Origin: Ralstonia condita
Lineage (GTDB): Bacteria; Pseudomonadota; Gammaproteobacteria; Burkholderiales; Burkholderiaceae
Direction of reading: 5' to 3'
NCBI RefSeq assembly: GCF_958405655.1
Contig: NZ_CATYWO010000009.1
Coordinates: forward strand, 33,139 to 97,138
Length of the DNA: 64,000 nucleotides
Positions 34,218 through 43,329 of the stretch are shown here, piece after piece. Positions within the stretch are counted from its first letter, which is position 1; each line of letters starts with the position of its first letter. Position numbers and translations under genes: made by a program. The notes under the pieces are model-generated. The model saw nothing but the letters and a program-made list of their open reading frames with translations, did no database searches and was not told the origin of the DNA.

Positions 34218-34397
34218 ATGGCTGTTCAACAAAACAAGAAGTCGCCGTCCAAGCGCGGCATGCATCGTTCGCACGATTTTCTGACGGCGGCCCCGATCGC
34301 TGTCGAGCCGACCACCGGTGAAACCCATCTGCGCCACCACGTGAGCCCGAACGGCTATTATCGTGGCCGCAAGGTTGTCAAGACCAAGAACGACTGA
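34218..34397 (+). CDS. rpmF: 50S ribosomal protein L32
   Basis: 59-residue basic ribosomal protein, read directly from the ATG at 34218: it begins MAVQQNKKSPSKRGMHRSHD and ends RGRKVVKTKND. The N-terminal AVQQNKKS / KRGMHRSHD pattern is diagnostic of L32. AGGAGTC lies 6-12 bases upstream. The zinc cysteines found in some L32 proteins are absent (C-minus form). Confidence 0.96.
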   Translation: MAVQQNKKSPSKRGMHRSHDFLTAAPIAVEPTTGETHLRHHVSPNGYYRGRKVVKTKND

Positions 34398-34467
34398 TGC
34401 GGATTGCCAGTCCTCTGGCAAGCGTGTCGGGTTGGTCTGAACGCACAGGTTCATGATGCAAACAAAG

Positions 34468-34497
34468 AAAGCGGCAAGCCAATTTGCCGCTTTTTTT
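34468..34497 (+). terminator. Intrinsic terminator between rpmF and plsX
   Basis: AAAGCGGCAA (34468-34477) pairs with TTGCCGCTTT (34484-34493), followed by a run of seven Ts. It should end most yceD-rpmF transcripts, so plsX needs read-through or its own promoter. Confidence 0.92.
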
Positions 34498-34589
34498 GTT
34501 GAGCGGGGTCCGGTAAAGCGTGTACCGGTTTGTGTACCATACGCGCGCCAACGGCCGGAGCCGCACATGAAACCGCAACTCAGATTCGC

Positions 34590-35663
34590 ATGACCATCAA
34601 GCTTGCCATCGACTGCATGGGTGGCGATCACGGCGTTGGCGTGACGATCCCGGCAGCGATCCAATTTCTCGCCGCGCACGCAGATGTCGAGATGCTGCTC
34701 GTGGGGCAGCCCGATGCCGTCGCGGCACAGCTCAAACGGCTTCACGCCACAGCCAACCCTCGCATCCACGTCATCGCGGCCACCGAGGTCGTGTCGATGG
34801 ATGACCCGGTTGAGGTTGCATTGCGCAAGAAGAAGGACTCTTCGATGCGCGTTGCCATTAATCAGGTCAAGGAGGGCGCAGCTCAGGCGTGCGTTTCTGC
34901 CGGCAATACCGGCGCCTTGATGGCCGTGTCGCGTTACGTTCTCAAGACGCTGGACGGCATCGATCGCCCCGCCATCGCAACCGCCATCCCGAACGAAAAA
35001 GGCGCCGGCACCACGGTGCTCGATCTTGGCGCCAACGCCGATTGCGAGCCTGAGCATCTGCTCCAGTTTGCGCAGATGGCTTCGGCGATGGTCTCGGTGG
35101 TCGAGCAGAAGCCTCGCCCGACGGTGGGCCTGCTCAATATTGGCGAAGAAGTGATCAAGGGCAATGAGGTCGTCAAGCAGGCGGGTGAGTTGCTGCGCGC
35201 CTCCGATCTCAACTTTTTCGGCAACGTCGAAGGCAACGATATCTTCAAGGGCACGACCGACATCGTCGTCTGTGACGGCTTCGTCGGCAACGTCGCGCTC
35301 AAGAGCACGGAGGGACTCGCCAAGATGATCGGCGAGATGCTGCGCCAGGAGTTCAGCCGTTCGTGGTTCACCAAGTTGCTGGCGGTGGTGGCGCTGCCCG
35401 TTCTCGTGCGTTTTAAACGCCGTGTCGATCATCGGCGCTACAATGGCGCCGCGCTGCTTGGCTTGCGCGGTCTTGTGATCAAGAGCCACGGTTCGGCTGA
35501 CGCCTACGCGTTTGAATGGGCGATCAAGCGTGCCTATGATGCGGCGGCCAACGGCGTGATCGCCCGCATTGCGCAGGCGTTCGAATCGCACGGCGACGCA
35601 GCGGACAGCGCGCCTGCCGTTGCGCACATATCCACCTCTACCCCGGCCGCCGACGCTGCCTGA
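34590..35663 (+). CDS. plsX: Phosphate acyltransferase PlsX
   Basis: Makes acyl-phosphate from acyl-ACP, the first step of phospholipid synthesis through PlsY. 357 residues; begins MTIKLAIDCMGGDHGVGVTI and has the conserved VSAGNTGALMA, LDLGANADCEPEHL and VVCDGFVGNVALKS stretches. The ATG at 34590 is chosen for family agreement. Followed by fabH after 37 bases. Confidence 0.96.
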   Translation: MTIKLAIDCMGGDHGVGVTIPAAIQFLAAHADVEMLLVGQPDAVAAQLKRLHATANPRIHVIAATEVVSMDDPVEVALRKKKDSSMRVAINQVKEGAAQACVSAGNTGALMAVSRYVLKTLDGIDRPAIATAIPNEKGAGTTVLDLGANADCEPEHLLQFAQMASAMVSVVEQKPRPTVGLLNIGEEVIKGNEVVKQAGELLRASDLNFFGNVEGNDIFKGTTDIVVCDGFVGNVALKSTEGLAKMIGEMLRQEFSRSWFTKLLAVVALPVLVRFKRRVDHRRYNGAALLGLRGLVIKSHGSADAYAFEWAIKRAYDAAANGVIARIAQAFESHGDAADSAPAVAHISTSTPAADAA

Positions 35664-35700
35664 GCGCGTTGCTCCCGAGTCAGATTTCACCCCACCGCAT

Positions 35701-36681
35701 ATGACACGTTACGCAAGGATCATCGGTACGGGCAGCTATTTGCCGCCCAAGCGGGTCACCAATGACGAACTGGCGGCGCAATTGGCCGAAAAAGGCATCG
35801 AGACGAGCGATGAATGGATCGTCTCGCGCAGCGGCATTCGTGCGCGCCATTTCGCGGAACCCAACGTCGCCTGCAGCGATCTCGCCGTGAAAGCGGCCGA
35901 GCGCGCCATCGAGGCGGCTGGTATCGACCGCAGCGAGATCGACCTGATCATGGTGGCGACGTCCACGCCGGATTTCGTCTTCCCCAGTGCGGCGTGCCTC
36001 GTGCAGCAGAAGCTCGGCATCACCAATGGTTGCCCGGCATTTGACGTGCAGGCAGTGTGTTCCGGCTTCGTCTACGCCCTCGCAACGGCCGATAAATTCA
36101 TCCGTGCCGGCGGCTATCGCAACATTCTGGTGATCGGTTCGGAAGTCTTCTCCCGCATCATCGATTTCAACGATCGGACTACGTGCGTCCTGTTTGGTGA
36201 CGGCGCCGGCGCTGTGGTCCTGCAGGCGTCGGATGAGCCCGGCATTCTGTCGACCGCGTTGCACGCCGACGGCAGTCATGCCGATATCCTGTGCGTGCCC
36301 GGAAACGTAGCCGCGGGTGCGATCCAGGGCAGCGCTCTCCTGTACATGGACGGCCAGGCCGTGTTCAAGCTCGCCGTGACGGTGCTCGACAAGGTCGCGC
36401 GTGAAGCCCTGGCCGCTGCGAAGCTGGAGGCCTCGCAGGTGGACTGGCTGATTCCGCACCAGGCCAATATCCGCATCATGCAAGGCACGACGAAGAAGTT
36501 GGGCCTGTCGAACGAGCGGCTCATCGTGACAGTCGACGAACACGGCAACACATCGGCCGCGTCGATTCCGCTCGCGCTCGACGCCGCGGTGCGCGACGGG
36601 CGCATCCAGCGCGGTCATCACGTGATGCTTGAAGGCGTGGGTGGTGGTTTTACCTGGGGCGCCGCATTGCTGCGCTTCTGA
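35701..36681 (+). CDS. fabH: 3-oxoacyl-ACP synthase III (KAS III) FabH
   Basis: Condenses acetyl-CoA with malonyl-ACP to start fatty acid synthesis. 326 residues. The catalytic triad is C120 (AVCSGFVYAL), the histidine of LIPHQANIRIMQ and the asparagine of EHGNTSAAS. GVGGGFTWGAALLRF is the typical C-terminus. The ATG at 35701 gives the normal length (E. coli 317). Confidence 0.97.
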   Translation: MTRYARIIGTGSYLPPKRVTNDELAAQLAEKGIETSDEWIVSRSGIRARHFAEPNVACSDLAVKAAERAIEAAGIDRSEIDLIMVATSTPDFVFPSAACLVQQKLGITNGCPAFDVQAVCSGFVYALATADKFIRAGGYRNILVIGSEVFSRIIDFNDRTTCVLFGDGAGAVVLQASDEPGILSTALHADGSHADILCVPGNVAAGAIQGSALLYMDGQAVFKLAVTVLDKVAREALAAAKLEASQVDWLIPHQANIRIMQGTTKKLGLSNERLIVTVDEHGNTSAASIPLALDAAVRDGRIQRGHHVMLEGVGGGFTWGAALLRF

Positions 36682-36712
36682 TACACGAATCTCAGAAAAC
36701 ACAACACGAGCC

Positions 36713-37642
36713 ATGACATTTGCTTTCGTCTTTCCCGGCCAGGGTTCGCAGTCGGTCGGCATGCTCAATGCATTTGCCGACCATCCTGCCGTTGCGGCCA
36801 CGTTGGCCGAGGCGTCCGACGCGCTCGGTCAGGATATCGGCAAGCTGATCGCCGAGGGCCCGGCGGAAGAACTGAACCTGACCACCAACACGCAGCCGGT
36901 CATGCTGACGGCCGCTGTTGCCGTCTATCGCGCATGGCTGGCCGCGGGTGGTCCTGCACCGTCCATCGTGGCGGGCCATAGCCTGGGCGAATACTCTGCA
37001 CTGGTCGCGGCGGGCGCGATCGCGTTCAAGGATGCCGTGCCGCTCGTGCGTTTCCGCGCCAAGGCGATGCAGGAGGCTGTTCCGGTGGGCGAGGGCGGTA
37101 TGGCAGCGATTCTCGGGCTGTCGGACGATGACGTGCGTGCGGCATGCGCTGAGGCCTCGGCAGTCGGCGTGGTTGAAGCCGTGAATTTCAATGCGCCGGC
37201 CCAAGTGGTGATCGCTGGCGCCAAGGCGGCTGTCGAAAAAGCCTGCGAGATCGCGAAGACCAAGGGCGCCAAGCGCGCGCTGCCGCTGCCGGTGTCGGCG
37301 CCGTTCCACTCGACGCTACTCAAGCCGGCTTCGGATCGTCTGCGCGAGTACCTTGCCGGCGTTACCGTCAACACGCCGGTCATTCCGGTCATCAACAACG
37401 TGGACGTGGCAATCGTGAACGACCCGGCTGCCATCAAGGACGCATTGGTGCGTCAGGCCGCTTCGCCGGTGCGCTGGGTTGAGACCGTGCAGAAGATGAA
37501 GGCTGACGGTATCGCCCGAGTGGTCGAATGCGGCCCCGGCAAGGTGCTGGCTGGTCTGACCAAACGTATTGATACGGACATCGTGGGCGATGCCATCTTT
37601 GACCCGGCTTCGCTGGAAGCGGTGCTCGGACAACTCAAATAA
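36713..37642 (+). CDS. fabD: Malonyl-CoA:ACP transacylase FabD
   Basis: Loads malonate onto ACP. 309 residues, same as E. coli. The nucleophile is S90 in AGHSLGEYSAL, the paired histidine is in PVSAPFHSTLL, and the start FVFPGQGSQSVGM is typical. 31 bases after fabH. Confidence 0.97.
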   Translation: MTFAFVFPGQGSQSVGMLNAFADHPAVAATLAEASDALGQDIGKLIAEGPAEELNLTTNTQPVMLTAAVAVYRAWLAAGGPAPSIVAGHSLGEYSALVAAGAIAFKDAVPLVRFRAKAMQEAVPVGEGGMAAILGLSDDDVRAACAEASAVGVVEAVNFNAPAQVVIAGAKAAVEKACEIAKTKGAKRALPLPVSAPFHSTLLKPASDRLREYLAGVTVNTPVIPVINNVDVAIVNDPAAIKDALVRQAASPVRWVETVQKMKADGIARVVECGPGKVLAGLTKRIDTDIVGDAIFDPASLEAVLGQLK

Positions 37643-37656
37643 TCGGCGGGATTCGT

Positions 37657-38406
37657 ATGACCGGAGCATTGAACAATCAGGTCGCGCTGGTCACCGGCGC
37701 GTCGCGTGGCATCGGCCGCGCCATCGCGCTGGAACTGGCGCGACAAGGCGCAATGGTGGTCGGTACGGCCACTTCGGACGCTGGTGCGCAGGCCATCACG
37801 GCCTACTTGGCCGAGGCGGGCCTGAAAGGCGTGGGCGTGGTGCTGAACGTGAATGACGCCGCGCGCTGCGAGGCTGTCATCGACGAGACCATCAAGACCC
37901 ATGGCGGCTTGAACATCCTCGTGAACAACGCCGGCATTACCCAGGACAATCTGGCGATGCGCATGAAAGACGAGGAGTGGACGTCGGTGATCGACACGAA
38001 CCTCTCTGCGGTGTTCCGCCTGTCTCGCGCAGTGCTGCGTCCGATGATGAAGGCACGTGGCGGCCGCATCATCAACATCACTTCCGTGGTGGGTTCGGCT
38101 GGCAACCCGGGTCAGGCAAACTATGCTGCGGCCAAGGCGGGCGTGGAGGGCATGTCTCGCGCGTTGGCGCGCGAAATCGGCAGCCGTAACATCACGGTCA
38201 ACTGCGTTGCCCCGGGCTTTATCGATACCGATATGACGAAGGTCCTGTCGGAGGAACAGCACACGGCGCTGAAGGCGCAGATCCCGTTGGGCCGTCTGGG
38301 CGCCCCTGAAGATATCGCTGGCGCCGTTGCTTTTTTGGCGTCACCGGCAGGGGGCTACATCACCGGGTCGACGTTGCACGTCAATGGCGGCATGTACATG
38401 GGATAA
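37657..38406 (+). CDS. fabG: 3-oxoacyl-ACP reductase FabG
   Basis: NADPH-dependent beta-ketoacyl-ACP reductase of the SDR family, 249 residues. TGASRGIG at 13-20, NNAG at 90-93, catalytic S143, Y156 and K160 (NYAAAKAG), and the C-terminal NGGMYMG typical of FabG. 14 bases after fabD. Confidence 0.97.
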   Translation: MTGALNNQVALVTGASRGIGRAIALELARQGAMVVGTATSDAGAQAITAYLAEAGLKGVGVVLNVNDAARCEAVIDETIKTHGGLNILVNNAGITQDNLAMRMKDEEWTSVIDTNLSAVFRLSRAVLRPMMKARGGRIINITSVVGSAGNPGQANYAAAKAGVEGMSRALAREIGSRNITVNCVAPGFIDTDMTKVLSEEQHTALKAQIPLGRLGAPEDIAGAVAFLASPAGGYITGSTLHVNGGMYMG

Positions 38407-38544
38407 GAAGCCGTCCCGGCGGTGGTTGTGCGGAGTCTTGCGCATGCGCAAGAAACCGTGAAATCGCCGAACTAACTGGCTTTTAGCATCATGTTGAGCG
38501 CATTTTGTGCATGGAATTCCGCGCGGTTTTTCGCCGCGCAAACC

Positions 38545-38553
38545 TGCTAGAAT
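38545..38553 (+). promoter_or_regulatory. Extended -10 promoter candidate of acpP
   Basis: TGC followed by TAGAAT (38548-38553) makes an extended -10; no clear -35. It lies 39 bases before the acpP ATG, consistent with acpP needing far more transcript than its neighbours. Confidence 0.55.
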
Positions 38554-38591
38554 GCGCGCACTTTTTGTCGAATACTTCCCTGGAGGGTTAA

Positions 38592-38831
38592 ATGGACAAC
38601 ATCGAAGCACGCGTCAAGAAGATCGTCGCGGAACAACTCGGCGTGGCTGAGGGCGACATCAAGAACGAGTCGTCGTTCGTGAACGATCTGGGCGCGGATT
38701 CGCTCGATACGGTTGAGCTGGTGATGGCGCTGGAAGACGAATTCGGCATGGAAATCCCGGACGAAGAAGCCGAGAAGATCACCACGGTACAGCAAGCCAT
38801 CGACTACGCAACCGCCCACGTCAAGGCGTAA
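38592..38831 (+). CDS. acpP: Acyl carrier protein
   Basis: 79-residue acidic carrier of acyl chains in fatty acid synthesis. S37 in GADSLDTVEL carries the 4'-phosphopantetheine added by AcpS (encoded at 51842-52285 in this window). Preceded by GGAGGG. Family, length and position between fabG and fabF are standard. Confidence 0.98.
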   Translation: MDNIEARVKKIVAEQLGVAEGDIKNESSFVNDLGADSLDTVELVMALEDEFGMEIPDEEAEKITTVQQAIDYATAHVKA

Positions 38832-38857
38832 GCGTCAATCGATCTCTTGACATCGCG

Positions 38858-38914
38858 GGCCACAGAAAGGGCTGTTATCCGGTTTGACCGGGTGGCGTGC
38901 TTTCTGTGGCCTTT
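38858..38914 (+). terminator. Long hairpin between acpP and fabF, possible partial terminator
   Basis: GGCCACAGAAAG (38858-38869) pairs perfectly with CTTTCTGTGGCC (38900-38911); three Ts follow. The 30-base loop holds a second hairpin, CCGGT/ACCGG (38879-38891). The fabF start is 31 bases beyond. A partial terminator or mRNA-stabilising 3' structure for acpP would fit. Confidence 0.6.
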
Positions 38915-38944
38915 GTCGCTGATACAGAGTTGCAGGAAAGCATA

Positions 38945-40177
38945 GTGAGCCGTCGTCGCGTCGTCGTAACCGGCCTGGGGCTGGTTTCTCCGGTAGGAAA
39001 CTCGGTCGCCGAGGGGTGGGCCAATCTGGTCGCCGGCAAGTCCGGGATCGCCACCGTCACCAAATTCGATCATTCCAACCTGGCTGTGCACTTCGCCGGT
39101 GAAGTGAAAGGCTTCAATGTCGAGGATTACATCTCGGCCAAGGATGCCCGCCAGATGGATACGTTCATCCATTACGGCATCGCGGCCGGAGTGCAGGCGC
39201 TGAAGGACAGCGGGCTTGAAGTGACGGAGGCCAATGCTGAGCGTGTTGGCGTGCTGGTTGGCTCGGGCATTGGCGGCTTGCCGATGATCGAAGACACCCA
39301 CGCCACTTACATGGAGCGCGGTCCGCGTCGCATTTCGCCGTTTTTCGTGCCGGGCTCGATCATCAACATGATCTCGGGTCACCTGAGCATCATGCACGGG
39401 TTGAAGGGCCCCAATCTGGCGGCCGTCACGGCATGTACGACCGGCCTTCATAGCATCGGCCTGGCCGCCCGCCTGATCCAGGCGGGTGACGCAGATGCGA
39501 TGGTTGCTGGTGGTGCGGAATCGACCGTTTCGCCCCTTGGGATCGGCGGCTTTGCCGCGGCCCGTGCGCTGTCCACGCGCAACGAGGATCCGGCTACCGC
39601 ATCCCGCCCGTGGGACAGGGATCGCGACGGCTTCGTGCTGGGCGAAGGTGCCGGGGTCATGGTGCTCGAGGAGTACGAATCGGCCAAGGCACGCGGCGCC
39701 CGCATCTACGCGGAGGTCGCTGGCTTCGGCATGAGCGGCGATGCATACCACATGACCGCGCCGAACATGGACGGTCCGCGCCGCTGCATGCTCAACGCGC
39801 TGCGCGACGCCGGCATCAACGCCGACCAGGTTCAGTACCTGAACGCGCACGGCACGTCTACGCCGCTGGGCGACAAGAATGAATCCGATGCCATCAAGGC
39901 CGCCTTCGGCGATCATGCGGGCAAAGTTGTCGTGAATTCCACCAAATCCATGACCGGTCACTTGCTGGGTGGGGCAGGGGGGCTGGAGTCGGTGTTCACG
40001 GTGCTGGCGCTGCATAACCAGGTGTCGCCGCCGACCATCAACATCTTCAATCAAGATCCCGAGTGCGATCTCGATTACTGCGCGAACACCGCGCGGGACA
40101 TGAAGATCGACGTGGCCGTGAAGAATAATTTCGGCTTCGGGGGGACCAACGGCACGCTGGTCTTCAAGCGTCCGTAG
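38945..40177 (+). CDS. fabF: 3-oxoacyl-ACP synthase II (KAS II) FabF
   Basis: Elongating condensing enzyme of fatty acid synthesis, 410 residues. Catalytic C164 (TACTTGLHS) and the histidines of NAHGTSTPLGD and KSMTGHLLGGAG. I use the GTG at 38945 (MSRRRVVVTGLG) with AGGAAAG upstream; a longer frame from 38897 would start inside the hairpin region. Last gene of the fab cluster. Confidence 0.96.
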   Translation: MSRRRVVVTGLGLVSPVGNSVAEGWANLVAGKSGIATVTKFDHSNLAVHFAGEVKGFNVEDYISAKDARQMDTFIHYGIAAGVQALKDSGLEVTEANAERVGVLVGSGIGGLPMIEDTHATYMERGPRRISPFFVPGSIINMISGHLSIMHGLKGPNLAAVTACTTGLHSIGLAARLIQAGDADAMVAGGAESTVSPLGIGGFAAARALSTRNEDPATASRPWDRDRDGFVLGEGAGVMVLEEYESAKARGARIYAEVAGFGMSGDAYHMTAPNMDGPRRCMLNALRDAGINADQVQYLNAHGTSTPLGDKNESDAIKAAFGDHAGKVVVNSTKSMTGHLLGGAGGLESVFTVLALHNQVSPPTINIFNQDPECDLDYCANTARDMKIDVAVKNNFGFGGTNGTLVFKRP

Positions 40178-40227
40178 GTACGAGTGGGGCGTGCCAGAGA
40201 CGGCCCGCTCCGCTTGTCACTCTTACC

Positions 40228-40719
40228 TTGGTTGTACACCGCATCTCATTTCCCGAGCCATATCGGCGGCTATGCATGATCGGTCGCCTCGGCATCACGA
40301 GTCTTCTCTGCGTTGCCTTGTCCTGGTCGATCGCCGCGTGGGGTGCCGCATGGTCAATTGCGGCGTGGTGTGTGGTTGGCACGTTGGTGCTCGCGGCAAG
40401 TGTTCCTCTGGTGACGAATCGGTCGCCGCTTGAGATGGAACTGATGTGGCGGACGCGTCTCAAAACAGATGATGAATCCGGGCAGCCCATATGGCAGGTA
40501 CGCTTGGCGATGCCCCAAGCGATCCGAAACGCGCCGCTGCTATGGTCTTGGGCGGTCGGTGAGCGTGTCCTGATTCTCGGCGTCGCGCACCGCGGCTGGT
40601 GTCCGCAGATTTTTGTGCTGATCCCACCGTGGTTCGCTCCCAAGCTGTTGCGCCGTATGCGAAGTCTGCTGCGCCTGGGGCCGCCTCCAGCGACTACCCG
40701 GGTGTCCGGTGTGTCGTAG
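40228..40719 (+). CDS. Conserved-looking small membrane protein between fabF and rpoE
   Basis: 163 residues (from a TTG at 40228; an ATG at 40270 gives 149). Two closely spaced hydrophobic helices (about 23-43 and 44-62), then a basic cytoplasmic part with WRTRLKTDDESG, WSWAVGERVLIL and many arginines near the end. The layout recalls the YgfX/CptA type of two-helix proteins but I cannot claim homology. It lies 50 bases after fabF and 60 before rpoE. Confidence 0.65.
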   Translation: MVVHRISFPEPYRRLCMIGRLGITSLLCVALSWSIAAWGAAWSIAAWCVVGTLVLAASVPLVTNRSPLEMELMWRTRLKTDDESGQPIWQVRLAMPQAIRNAPLLWSWAVGERVLILGVAHRGWCPQIFVLIPPWFAPKLLRRMRSLLRLGPPPATTRVSGVS

Positions 40720-40779
40720 GTAAAATGCAACATCCATAGTCACAAAAATTCAAGGCGATACACTGCAGGTGAAGAATCC

Positions 40780-41379
40780 GTGAGCGAACGCGAAGCCGAC
40801 CAGATCCTCGTCGAACGCGTCCAGCAAGGCGACAAGCGGGCGTTTGAGCTGCTGGTGGTCAAGTACCACCGGAAGATCATTCGCCTCGTCTCCCGCTTGA
40901 TCCGTGATGCGGCTGAAGTCGAGGATGTGGCACAGGATGCCTTTATCAAGGCCTACCGGGCGCTGCCTCAGTTCCGGGGTGAGTCTGCGTTCTACACGTG
41001 GCTGTATCGCATCGCGGTCAACACGGCCAAGAACTACCTCGCGACCCAGGGTCGACGCCCGGAGTCGTCCAGTGACATCGACACCGAAGAGGCTGAAACT
41101 TTTGCCGACGGTGAACAACTAAGGGATATCAATACGCCGGACTCCATGCTGCACACCAAGCAGGTGGCCGAAACAGTCAACCGCGCGATGGAAGCGCTGC
41201 CCGAAGAATTGCGTACCGCAATCACGCTTCGGGAGATCGAGGGTCTGAGCTATGAGGAAATCGCCGAAGCGATGGAATGCCCGATCGGAACGGTCCGGTC
41301 GCGGATCTTCCGGGCGCGCGAGGCGATTGCCGAGAAGTTGCGCCCCTTGCTGGGAACGGTGGAGGGCAAACGGTGGTAG
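40780..41379 (+). CDS. rpoE: ECF sigma factor RpoE (AlgU/sigma-E)
   Basis: Envelope-stress sigma factor, 199 residues. Region 2 includes AEVEDVAQDAFIKAYRALPQFRGESAFYTWLYRIAVN in two adjacent segments, region 4 LREIEGLSYEEIAEAMECPIGTVRSRIFRAR in the same way; both are near-identical in style to E. coli RpoE and AlgU. GTG start at 40780. It heads rpoE-rseA-rseB-mucD and is presumably held inactive by RseA. Confidence 0.96.
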   Translation: MSEREADQILVERVQQGDKRAFELLVVKYHRKIIRLVSRLIRDAAEVEDVAQDAFIKAYRALPQFRGESAFYTWLYRIAVNTAKNYLATQGRRPESSSDIDTEEAETFADGEQLRDINTPDSMLHTKQVAETVNRAMEALPEELRTAITLREIEGLSYEEIAEAMECPIGTVRSRIFRAREAIAEKLRPLLGTVEGKRW

Positions 41380-41486
41380 CCAGCCGATATGACAAGCCGG
41401 CGGCCGGAAGCGGCTGCAAACGGTGAAACCTCGGGAAGTCTTCTCTCGGATCGTTGATTGGACGTTGGAGTTTTTGGGGTCGGGAA

Positions 41487-42125
41487 ATGGGTCAGGCTCA
41501 ATTGCAGACGGCAGAAGCGGAGTTCGCACTACGCATCTCTGCCTTGATGGACGGTGAAGTTGCTGCGCACGAAGTGTCGTCCGCGGTGGAACTCGCCAAG
41601 GACGGCGACGGTGCCACGCACTGGCGGGAGTACCAACTGATCGGCGACGCGCTTCGGTCAGAAGATCTCCTGAATATGCGTTCGTCTGAAGATTTCCTTG
41701 ACAGGTTTTCCGCCCGTCTCGACGCCGAACCGCACCTGCTTGTGCCGGGTGTCGCGCAACGCTCTCAATCTCGCGATCGACACCGCTTTCTGGTGAGCCC
41801 TGCGTGGGTCCGTCGGATCATGCCGTCGACCGCAGTGGCCGCCGCGGTGGCAGCAGTCAGTTGGGTCGTCGTGCCGCAACTGCATGGCCGCGCCGATGGC
41901 AGCGATGGCTCGCCTGCGCTGGTTGCCAAGGCGACGCAGGGCCCGGGCGCCGGCGCGCAGGCTCTGACCGTGGCGGCTGCCGATGACACGCCAATGATCC
42001 GTGACGCCCGTCTGGACGAATATCTGAGTGCCCATCGCCAATCGGCGACCAACGGCATGGTGGTTCCGTATCTGCGCGCGGTGGCCAACGGGGTGGCAAA
42101 CACCCAGGACTCCAATCAGGAATAA
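41487..42125 (+). CDS. rseA: Anti-sigma-E factor RseA (MucA-like)
   Basis: Membrane anti-sigma factor that binds RpoE. 212 residues: N-terminal RseA domain (ISALMDGEVAAHE, residues about 18-30, is the sigma-binding signature), a single membrane helix around 112-131 (MPSTAVAAAVAAVSWVVVPQ), and a periplasmic tail. The ATG at 41487 follows GGGGTCGGG. Its last base overlaps the first base of rseB. Confidence 0.92.
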   Translation: MGQAQLQTAEAEFALRISALMDGEVAAHEVSSAVELAKDGDGATHWREYQLIGDALRSEDLLNMRSSEDFLDRFSARLDAEPHLLVPGVAQRSQSRDRHRFLVSPAWVRRIMPSTAVAAAVAAVSWVVVPQLHGRADGSDGSPALVAKATQGPGAGAQALTVAAADDTPMIRDARLDEYLSAHRQSATNGMVVPYLRAVANGVANTQDSNQE

Positions 42126-43246
42126 TGCGGGCATCCATGTCGAAGGTGTGGCACCCCGTTGCCGGGGCAGGCGCCCGCAAGCTGCAGGCCGTTCGTCGGT
42201 CCGTCTTCATTCTCTTCTGTGCTTCGGCGTTGGCCACTGCTGCGCAGCCACAGCCGGCTCCCATGCCGCGCAAGGAGGCTGCTTCGTGGCTGACGAAGAT
42301 CCACCGTGCTGCCCTGAAGCAAAACTACGTGGGCACGCTGACGTATCAGCGCGGCACCGGCATCCATTCCACGCGCATTCAGCATTATGCTGATCTCTTC
42401 AACAACGAGTACGAGCGCGTGGAAGCGCTGGATGGCAAGCAGCGCGAGATGCTGCGCCAGAACGATGTCGTCCGCAATCTGATTTACGACATCAAGCTGG
42501 TCGTCACCGAAAAGCAGGAGCACAAGGACAGCTTCCCTGCGTTGCTCGCCACGACCAATGGCGATGTGCTCGATCAGTACGACATGCGGCACCTGCCGCC
42601 CGAGCGTGTGGCTGGCATGGATTGCGAGGTCTTCCAGCTGGATCCCAAGGATGGGTTCCGCTACGCCTACCGTATCTGGGCGGAACACAACAGCGGCTTG
42701 CTGATGCGTGCGCAGACCATCGGTGAGGATGGCAAGGTGCTCGAGCAGGTCGCCTTCTCGCAAGTCGAATTGGGTGTGCCATCGGAGAAGCAGAAGATTG
42801 TTGCCGCGCTCAAAAGCTTGAGCGGCTGGAATCACTACGAAGTCGTCACGCAACCCACCAACCTTGCCGAGCAGGGCTGGACGATCGGAATACCCGTCAA
42901 GGGCTTCCAGAAGATTCGGGAAGTCCGCCGACCGCTCGGCGATATCGCGCCGGCAGGCAAGGGTGGCCACGCTTTCGAGGTGCAGCAGGTCGTGTTCAGC
43001 GATGGGCTTGCCGGGCTGTCGCTCTTCATCGAGCCGGTCTCCGAAAAACGCATGCGTCGTGAGGGCTTCATATCCCAGGGTGCTACGCATGTGATGGTGC
43101 GCCGCGTCGCCGATTTCTGGCTGACGGTCGTGGGCGAAGTGCCGTTTGCTACCATCAAGCAGTTTGGAGCAGCGGTGGACTATAAGCCGACCGCTGCCAA
43201 CGCCGTGAACGGGGCCAGCCGGCCGGCTACCAGCGCTTCCCAATAA
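42125..43246 (+). CDS. rseB: Sigma-E regulatory protein RseB (MucB)
   Basis: Periplasmic protein that protects RseA from proteolysis until lipid or LPS signals release it. 373 residues with a signal peptide (hydrophobic FILFCASALATAA, cleavage near AQPQPAPMP) and the MucB/RseB domain (SWLTKIHRAALKQNYVGTL, VAGMDCEVFQLDPKDGFRY, THVMVRRVADFWLTVVGEVP). The ATG at 42125 overlaps the rseA stop; ATG at 42137 is a possible alternative. Confidence 0.93.
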   Translation: MRASMSKVWHPVAGAGARKLQAVRRSVFILFCASALATAAQPQPAPMPRKEAASWLTKIHRAALKQNYVGTLTYQRGTGIHSTRIQHYADLFNNEYERVEALDGKQREMLRQNDVVRNLIYDIKLVVTEKQEHKDSFPALLATTNGDVLDQYDMRHLPPERVAGMDCEVFQLDPKDGFRYAYRIWAEHNSGLLMRAQTIGEDGKVLEQVAFSQVELGVPSEKQKIVAALKSLSGWNHYEVVTQPTNLAEQGWTIGIPVKGFQKIREVRRPLGDIAPAGKGGHAFEVQQVVFSDGLAGLSLFIEPVSEKRMRREGFISQGATHVMVRRVADFWLTVVGEVPFATIKQFGAAVDYKPTAANAVNGASRPATSASQ

Positions 43247-43329
43247 GCTGGCACTTGCCGCTTCGGCTGCCGTTCGGCCTCGCCTCGTCAGCGCGATTTC
43301 TCTAGTTGTTTCTATTTCGGGGAGCTTTC

